A stretch of 8,372 nt of DNA from Patescibacteria group bacterium (GTDB taxonomy: Bacteria > Patescibacteriota > Microgenomatia > Daviesbacterales > UBA10151), in assembly GCA_018817205.1 (NCBI GenBank), contig JAHIUE010000066.1, positions 1 to 8,372 of the forward strand, written 5' to 3'. The position numbers and the translations under genes are program-made. A model generated the notes under the pieces. The model worked only from the letters and a program-made list of their open reading frames with translations, made no database searches and was not told where the DNA came from. Below, one piece after another: positions 4,482 through 8,372 of the stretch; position 1 is the first letter of the stretch; the number at the start of each line of letters is the position of its first letter.

Positions 4482-6032
4482 TCATATGATTTGCCTGTAT
4501 TGCAAGGCCTCGGCCATATGCATTGGCAGGATTTCCTTGCTTAAAGAGAGGTCTGCAATAGTTCTGGCAATTTTAATCAGGCGAAAGTAACTGCGGGCGG
4601 AAAAATCGAATTTATCGGCAGCCAGTTTTAGCAGATTTTCCGCCTCCGGCTGGAGTAAGCAATATTTTTTGACATCGCTGTTTCGCATTTGCGAGTTGGT
4701 GTATAATGGCCGCTTTTCATCTTTAAATCGCCTTTTTTGGATTTGGCGCGTCTGCATTACCTGTTCTTTTGCCTGTTTTGAAGAAATTCTTATTTGTTTT
4801 ATCCCGGAAGTAATTGCCAGTTTTTCTACCTCTACCGCGGAAACCGGAACAAAAAGATCAATCCTGTCTAAAATCGGACCGGAAATACGGTGCCTGTATT
4901 TATTAATCTGTCTATCAGAACATTTGCACTCTCTTTTAGGATGACCTAAATATCCGCAAGGACAGGGGTTGATGGCGGCAACCAGGGTAAAAGAGGCGGG
5001 ATATTTAACATGGCCTGAAACCCGGACAATCTCAACCATACCATCCTCCATTGGTTGCCTTAAGCTTTCAATGATGCTTCTTGAAAATTCCGGCATTTCA
5101 TCCAAAAACAATACCCCCAGATGGGCCAGACTTACTTCTCCCGGCAAAGGGTTACTTCCTCCGCCCACCATCCCTGCGCTTGATATTCCGTGGTGAGGGG
5201 ATCTAAACGGACGGCGGAAAATCAGGGACTGCCCGGGACTAAGCAATCCGGATACGGAATAAACTCTGGTTACTTCCAAAGCTTCAATAGGCGCCAAAGG
5301 AGGCAAGATCCCGGGAAGCGCACGTGATAACATGGTTTTTCCGGTACCGGGCGGACCCCACATCATCAGGTTATGCCCTCCCGCTGCGGCAATAATCAAT
5401 GCCCTTTTGGCTTGTTCCTGCCCGGCAATTTCAGAAAGGTCAAACTCCGCTATCTCATCATCGAGAACGTCTTCGGAAACTATAGTTTTAAAAGGTTTAA
5501 TTTCCTCTTGGAATATTAAATGGCTAACCAGCTGGGATAAGGAGTTTACTGCCATTATTTTAACTCCTGCTACCGCACCTGCTTCAAAAGCAGAGAGTTT
5601 TGGGACAAAAATACTCCCGCCGGGAGCATCTTTTTGGACAAAAAGCCCTAAAAGCAAAATTCCTCTAGTTGGCCTGAGCATCCCATCAAGCGATAATTCC
5701 CCATAAAAAAATGACTTTGTTAAATCAAAGTCAGGGGGTAAAACCATTTGGCCGCTTGCCAAAAGTACCCCTAAGGCAATCGGCAGATCATAAGCCGCCC
5801 CATCCTTGGGTAAATCGGCCGGAGCCAGATTAACCGTAATTTTCCTGGGCGGAAAATCCAATTTGGAATTAACTATGGCAGTTTTCACCCGTTCGCGCGC
5901 CTCCTCAACCGCCTTGCTGGCAAGACCAACTATGGTAAAGCCGGGAAACCCCTGGGAAGCCACATCGACCTCCACATCCACCGGCACTGTTTCCAAACCA
6001 ACATTGGCAATTGAACGGATTTTAACTAACAT
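4482..6032 (-). CDS. comM: ComM/YifB-family AAA+ ATPase (Mg-chelatase-like)
   Basis: This 516-residue protein belongs to a family in which ComM is a hexameric helicase promoting branch migration during natural transformation. The N-terminal Lon-protease-like domain (about 1-170) includes GFTIVGLASKAVEEARERV and NLAPADLPKDGAAYDLPIA. The AAA+ core has Walker A GPPGTGKT (226-233), the family signature RPFRSPHH (274-281), Walker B VLFLDE (307-312), a Cys cluster CPC...CKC (357-371) and a probable Arg finger in GPILDRIDL (R390). The C-terminal helical domain ends in ALQYRQII. ATG 6032 gives a canonical N-terminus (MLVKIRSIANVGL) and overlaps dprA by 11 nt. A GGAGG lies about 17 nt upstream, too far to act normally, so coupled translation is likely. 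It ends in TGA. Confidence 0.95.
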   Translation of the reverse strand: MLVKIRSIANVGLETVPVDVEVDVASQGFPGFTIVGLASKAVEEARERVKTAIVNSKLDFPPRKITVNLAPADLPKDGAAYDLPIALGVLLASGQMVLPPDFDLTKSFFYGELSLDGMLRPTRGILLLGLFVQKDAPGGSIFVPKLSAFEAGAVAGVKIMAVNSLSQLVSHLIFQEEIKPFKTIVSEDVLDDEIAEFDLSEIAGQEQAKRALIIAAAGGHNLMMWGPPGTGKTMLSRALPGILPPLAPIEALEVTRVYSVSGLLSPGQSLIFRRPFRSPHHGISSAGMVGGGSNPLPGEVSLAHLGVLFLDEMPEFSRSIIESLRQPMEDGMVEIVRVSGHVKYPASFTLVAAINPCPCGYLGHPKRECKCSDRQINKYRHRISGPILDRIDLFVPVSAVEVEKLAITSGIKQIRISSKQAKEQVMQTRQIQKRRFKDEKRPLYTNSQMRNSDVKKYCLLQPEAENLLKLAADKFDFSARSYFRLIKIARTIADLSLSKEILPMHMAEALQYRQII

Positions 6033-6855
6033 CGGCTATATAGTATTTTCCTCCTTTTTCCAAAATAGCTCCAGAGACAAGAAGTATTGAAAGTTTTGCC
6101 CCTACTTCGGCAATCGGCAAAGAAAGCTTTCTCCCCAGCTCATCGGCAGTTAGCGCCTCCATATCCAGTATTTGCAAAATAGGATCGTCGCTTTGTAAAA
6201 GAGAGGTTTTGCTAGCTACCCCCAACCACATTTTTGCTTTTCCGTCTGCGATTAATTTGTTTGTGCCTACGGAAGTCCTACTTGTAATCGGCCCAGGTAC
6301 TGCCCATACTACCCTGTTTAGCCTGTTTGCAATTCTGGCGGTTATCAGCGAACCGCTATGTAAAGCCGCTTCAACCACAATTACCTCTTGAGATAGAGCC
6401 GCCACTATCCTGTTTCTCGAAGGAAAAGTCCAGTGAGTGGGTTTCTGGGATTTCCATTCGGACAATAAAATACCACCGCAGTCTATAATTTTTTTAGCAA
6501 GTTTTAAATCTTCACGACTCAATTTTTCATCTATTCCCCAGCCCAAAACGGCAATGGTTTTACCGCCGCTTTCGCAACAGATCAGATGGGCATACTGATC
6601 AACCCCGTACATAAAGCCGGAAACAACAGTTTTCCTTTGCGCCACAATTTGGGGAATAATTTTCTCTACGGCACGCTGTCCATAATCGGTCATTCTCCGG
6701 CTTCCCACAACTGCCACGCAATTTTCAAAAAGTTTCGGGTTCCAAACACCCCTGAAATAAAGATTCTTGGGAGGAGTTGACAGGTCTAAAAGATTTTGAA
6801 GCTGACGGATTTTTTGCCAATTTTTAATTTCATGGTAATCCACACTGACATACAT
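6022..6855 (-). CDS. dprA: DNA-processing protein DprA/Smf
   Basis: This 277-residue protein binds incoming single-stranded DNA and loads RecA during transformation. The Rossmann-like DprA core shows VAVVGSRRMTDYGQ (47-60), VVSGFMYGVDQYAH (77-90; the common SGMARGID is changed here to SGFMYGVD), KTIAVLGWGID (99-109), FPSRNRIVAALS (144-155), VVEAALHSGSLITAR (160-174) and VPGPI...GTNKLIADG (186-205). A C-terminal winged-helix (DML1-like) domain covers about 225-277. The N-terminal SAM domain of longer DprA proteins is missing, leaving about 45 residues before the core. ATG 6855 is 4 nt after the TlyA-like stop; no Shine-Dalgarno site is seen. It overlaps comM by 11 nt. Confidence 0.94.
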   Translation of the reverse strand: MYVSVDYHEIKNWQKIRQLQNLLDLSTPPKNLYFRGVWNPKLFENCVAVVGSRRMTDYGQRAVEKIIPQIVAQRKTVVSGFMYGVDQYAHLICCESGGKTIAVLGWGIDEKLSREDLKLAKKIIDCGGILLSEWKSQKPTHWTFPSRNRIVAALSQEVIVVEAALHSGSLITARIANRLNRVVWAVPGPITSRTSVGTNKLIADGKAKMWLGVASKTSLLQSDDPILQILDMEALTADELGRKLSLPIAEVGAKLSILLVSGAILEKGGKYYIADVS

Positions 6856-6956
6856 AATATCATAATATTAGAAGCAGATACTCCCTGTTTCCTGCCCCAC
6901 CCAAAATTGGAGATTCCATATAATTTTTAATTTCAAATTTCAAATTTTTAATTTTT
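6819..6956. repeat. AT-rich repeat AATTTTTAATTT, three copies, in dprA and tlyA-like coding sequence
   Basis: AATTTTTAATTTCA occurs at 6819-6832 (start of dprA) and 6922-6935 (end of the tlyA-like gene). AATTTTTAATTTTT occurs at 6943-6956. Between the last two lies a tandem TTTCAAA (6931-6937, 6938-6944). All copies are in frame on the minus strand and give the similar peptides EIKN, KIKN and KFEIKN. Confidence 0.6.
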
Positions 6957-7426
6957 CCAAAAACTATTTCTCTCACTTTTTCTATTTCATCAATAGGCAA
7001 AACTCCTTTGACAAGCGATTTCTTATCTGCTTCGTAATGGGGTTTTAATAAGGCAATAATAAAACCTTTTGGTTTTAGGAATTTTTTAACAACAGGTAAA
7101 ATAAGTTCCAATTTTGTCCATCCGGCATCAATTGTAATGAAATCAACTTGTTCTGGAAGACTTTGCAAATATAAGATATTTGTCCGCTCCATGACCACTA
7201 CCCTGGGGTCATTTCTAAGTTTCCAGGCCAGCTCCCCATAAGCAGTATCTACGGCATAAATCTTTTTTGCTCCGTTTTGCAGTAAACAATCTACAAATCC
7301 ACCGGTTGAGGAACCTACATCCAAACAAACCAAACCAGCGATTTTTAATCCGCCTTTGGCGGACCAATTTCCAATGGCAGCTTGAAGTTTTTCTCCGCCT
7401 CTTGAAACAAATAAATTACTTGCCAT
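6860..7426 (-). CDS. TlyA-type rRNA 2'-O-methyltransferase lacking the S4 domain
   Basis: This 188-residue SAM-dependent methyltransferase belongs to the TlyA/FtsJ family, which methylates ribose 2'-OH of rRNA cytidines. It starts directly with the family motif FVSRGGEKLQAA. SAM motif I follows (LDVGSSTGGFVDCLLQ, 35-50), then YAVDTAYGELAWKLRNDPRVVVMERTN in two adjoining parts, DFITIDAGW (95-103), LLKPHYEA (126-133) and a complete C-terminus with SPILGGAGNREYLLL. K13, D100, K128 and E182 match the spacing of the KDKE tetrad reported for TlyA. Normal TlyA proteins have about 60 more N-terminal residues forming an S4 RNA-binding domain; here it is absent. ATG 7426 overlaps the NUDIX gene by 11 nt. 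Two repeat types lie in frame: a GC palindrome (residues 22-26) and an AT-rich tract (about 158-168). Confidence 0.9.
   Translation of the reverse strand: MASNLFVSRGGEKLQAAIGNWSAKGGLKIAGLVCLDVGSSTGGFVDCLLQNGAKKIYAVDTAYGELAWKLRNDPRVVVMERTNILYLQSLPEQVDFITIDAGWTKLELILPVVKKFLKPKGFIIALLKPHYEADKKSLVKGVLPIDEIEKVREIVFGKIKNLKFEIKNYMESPILGGAGNREYLLLIL
7349..7363. repeat. GC palindrome TCCGCC-TTT-GGCGGA inside the tlyA-like gene
   Basis: This perfect 6-bp inverted repeat with a TTT centre encodes S-A-K-G-G around residues 22-26 of the methyltransferase. Apart from orientation it is identical to the 15-nt core of the tRNA-Ser variable arm (3774-3788). Confidence 0.7.
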
Positions 7427-7820
7427 ATATTTCGAGGGCTTTTTTCAAAAGTTCTTTGTCCTGATTAAATGTCAGTTGCTTTAAAGCATCCTCCGGTTCA
7501 TACCAACCTGCCTCCTCCACTTCCCAGTCGTGATCTTTCGGGTCGCCAGAGATATATTTCATCAAAAAATAGGTTACCACCTTAAATATTTTCTCCCCGT
7601 TCAAACTATAGATATATTTTGAATAACCAATTTTATCTATAATTTCCGCCTTCACCCCACCCTCTTCTTTAACTTCCCTTAAAGCAGCTTCCTCCGGAGT
7701 CTGGCCGGAGTCAATCAAGCCTTTAGGAAAACTCCAGTGCTTATTCTGGGAATGCTGAGTCACCAACACCTGGCCTTTATTATTAAATACTATTCCACCA
7801 GCTGAAAATTCTCGTTTCAT
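7416..7820 (-). CDS. NUDIX hydrolase (MutT-like)
   Basis: This 134-residue single-domain NUDIX protein is expected to hydrolyse a nucleoside diphosphate linked to another group. It begins FSAGGIVFNNKGQVLV and has HWSFPKG just before the Nudix box. The box GLIDSGQTPEEAALREVKEEGGV is split across residues 34-56. It fits GX5EX7REUXEEXGU except that the first Glu is Gln (Q40); the catalytic R48, E49, E52 and E53 are kept. The general look (FPKG, WYEPEDAL near the C-terminus) resembles Ap4A-type or diadenosine polyphosphate hydrolases, but the substrate cannot be told from sequence. It is the first gene of the five-gene operon, and ATG 7820 has no Shine-Dalgarno site. Confidence 0.93.
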   Translation of the reverse strand: MKREFSAGGIVFNNKGQVLVTQHSQNKHWSFPKGLIDSGQTPEEAALREVKEEGGVKAEIIDKIGYSKYIYSLNGEKIFKVVTYFLMKYISGDPKDHDWEVEEAGWYEPEDALKQLTFNQDKELLKKALEIYGK

Positions 7821-7833
7821 ATTTAATTTAAGC

Positions 7834-7849
7834 TATAATGAATTATAAT
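7834..7849. promoter_or_regulatory. Divergent promoter region with a palindromic -10
   Basis: ATTATAAT (7842-7849) is a perfect palindrome, so TATAAT can be read on both strands: 7844-7849 (+) and 7847-7842 (-). The plus-strand reading predicts +1 at about 7856, 2 nt before ATG 7858. The minus-strand reading predicts +1 at about 7835, 15 nt before the NUDIX ATG 7820. A second plus-strand TATAAT is at 7834-7839. No convincing -35 hexamer is seen on either side. Confidence 0.5.
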
Positions 7850-7857
7850 CTAATGAA

Positions 7858-8226
7858 ATGGGATTTTATAGTAAAAAAGTATTAATTATTTTTTATTCAC
7901 TTTTTTTCATTCTGCTTTCTGTTAGTTGGGGTTATGCTAAATTTTCAACTCTTGGTGGAATTTTCGTGGCTGCTTTCTTAGTTGATTTACTTTTATTTAT
8001 TATAATCTTATATGCTAATAATAAATTATTAAAATTCGTATCGCTTTCTCTTATAACTATAATCTCTCTTCCTATTTGTTATTATGCTCTTATTGCAGCT
8101 GCTTTTGCGAATTGGCCTCCTATTTCTCCAGATAATTCAACCTCTCTGTTTCGTTTTTTTCCTAATATTTTGGCATTTACCTACTTAAGCTTCCCTATTT
8201 TTGCTATTTTCAGGCCGAACCGCTAG
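7858..8226 (+). CDS. Hydrophobic four-helix membrane protein, unknown function
   Basis: This 122-residue protein is almost entirely hydrophobic. Probable membrane helices lie at about residues 8-27, 31-53, 58-84 and 101-118, with a short polar loop WPPISPDNSTS between helices 3 and 4 and a basic end FRPNR. I do not recognise a family, and no catalytic motif is visible. The coding sequence is visibly richer in A and T than its neighbours. ATG 7858 sits 8 nt after a perfect TATAAT, so the mRNA would be nearly leaderless; no Shine-Dalgarno site is present. It is divergent from the NUDIX operon and is followed within the stop-codon region by a palindromic repeat cluster. It could be a recently acquired or fast-evolving gene. 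Confidence 0.6.
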   Translation: MGFYSKKVLIIFYSLFFILLSVSWGYAKFSTLGGIFVAAFLVDLLLFIIILYANNKLLKFVSLSLITIISLPICYYALIAAAFANWPPISPDNSTSLFRFFPNILAFTYLSFPIFAIFRPNR

Positions 8227-8303
8227 TGGCGAGCAACGAACCCCTAGCGCCCCTGGCGGGATCTTAACAAGTAAGCTCCGACTTACGTCGGAGAGCGAAC
8301 CCG
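8219..8303. repeat. Palindromic repeat cluster before tRNA-Arg
   Basis: This 81-nt intergenic stretch (plus the gene end) holds several nested inverted repeats. CGCTAG (8221-8226) pairs with CTAGCG (8244-8249). CGCC-CCT-GGCG lies around 8248-8258. CTCCGAC-TTAC-GTCGGAG (8276-8293) is a perfect 7-bp hairpin. The hairpins are followed by the similar strings GAGCAACGAACCC (8231-8243) and GAGAGCGAACCC (8291-8302), so it may consist of two diverged units. The 7-bp hairpin could also end transcription of the membrane protein gene, but no U-run follows. Confidence 0.6.
8276..8293. other. Perfect hairpin downstream of tRNA-Arg
   Basis: CTCCGAC and GTCGGAG with loop TTAC lie 15 nt beyond the 3' end of tRNA-Arg. 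It may act as a transcript-end or 3'-processing hairpin on either strand. No T-tract makes it a textbook intrinsic terminator. Confidence 0.4.
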
Positions 8304-8307
8304 CTTG

Positions 8308-8372
8308 TACGCCTGAGAGGACTCGAACCTCCAATCGTCAGATCCGGAATCTGATGCTCTATCCATTAAGCT
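8308..8372 (-). tRNA. tRNA-Arg(CCG), 5' end cut by window edge
   Basis: Read on the minus strand from the window edge: A9, D-arm GCTT/GAGC with loop AATGGATA, anticodon stem TCAGA/TCTGA around loop TTCCGGA (anticodon CCG, Arg), variable CGATT, T-arm GGAGG-TTCGAGT-CCTCT, acceptor 3' strand CAGGCGT and discriminator A (8308). Positions 1-8 lie beyond the window. The discriminator is followed by CAAG, so CCA is not encoded. Confidence 0.92.

Noticed and set aside
4482..4484. Possible UGA recoding (genetic code 25)
   Set aside because: TGA ends comM at a normal C-terminus, and yraN ends in TGA at the usual family length. UGA is a stop here.
6050..6054. GGAGG (minus strand) as Shine-Dalgarno site of comM
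   Set aside because: It is about 17 nt from ATG 6032, too far for normal use. It is part of dprA codons, and no alternative in-frame start lies closer.
4669..6391. Plus-strand ORFs of 60-124 residues inside comM and dprA
   Set aside because: They are antisense shadows of highly conserved coding sequence.

Overview
The window looks like a chromosomal segment of a Candidate Phyla Radiation (Patescibacteria) bacterium, most plausibly Microgenomates-like. The evidence is the small, tightly packed genes, a DUF5652-type membrane protein, a self-splicing intron inside a tRNA gene, almost no Shine-Dalgarno sequences, tRNA genes without an encoded CCA, and many short GC-rich palindromes in an AT-rich background. 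TGA ends comM and yraN, so the standard bacterial code applies and not the UGA=Gly code of Gracilibacteria/Absconditabacteria. The phylum is inferred from these traits, not from a search.

Left edge (1-584): the C-terminal part of a serine-recombinase-like integrase (+) runs head-on into a tRNA-Asn(GUU) gene (-). That tRNA is interrupted in its anticodon loop by a compact 187-nt group I intron, in which nearly all the canonical pairings (P1-P9) can be drawn. The layout suggests the right end of an integrated element lying to the left.

585-3834: a 63-residue membrane protein (+) converges on rpoD. rpoD is the second gene of a dnaG-rpoD operon (-), preceded by tRNA-Ser(GGA). This is the macromolecular synthesis operon without rpsU. 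A good sigma-70 promoter for dnaG starts right at the 3' end of tRNA-Ser.

3891-7820: a DUF5652-like protein (+), apparently leaderless, converges with a five-gene operon on the minus strand: NUDIX hydrolase, S4-less TlyA-type rRNA methyltransferase, dprA, comM and yraN. Neighbours overlap or lie 1-4 nt apart. DprA and ComM both act on incoming single-stranded DNA in natural transformation, so this is a DNA-uptake/recombination locus.

7842-8372: a symmetrical -10 sequence appears to serve the NUDIX operon and a divergent, unknown four-helix membrane protein. A cluster of palindromic repeats follows, then a tRNA-Arg(CCG) gene cut off by the window end.

The most unusual signals are the intron in tRNA-Asn, with its integrase tail, and a palindrome family (core CCGCC-N2/3-GGCGG). 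Members of that family form the tips of intron P5 and P6, the whole variable arm of tRNA-Ser, and an in-frame stretch of the TlyA-like gene.
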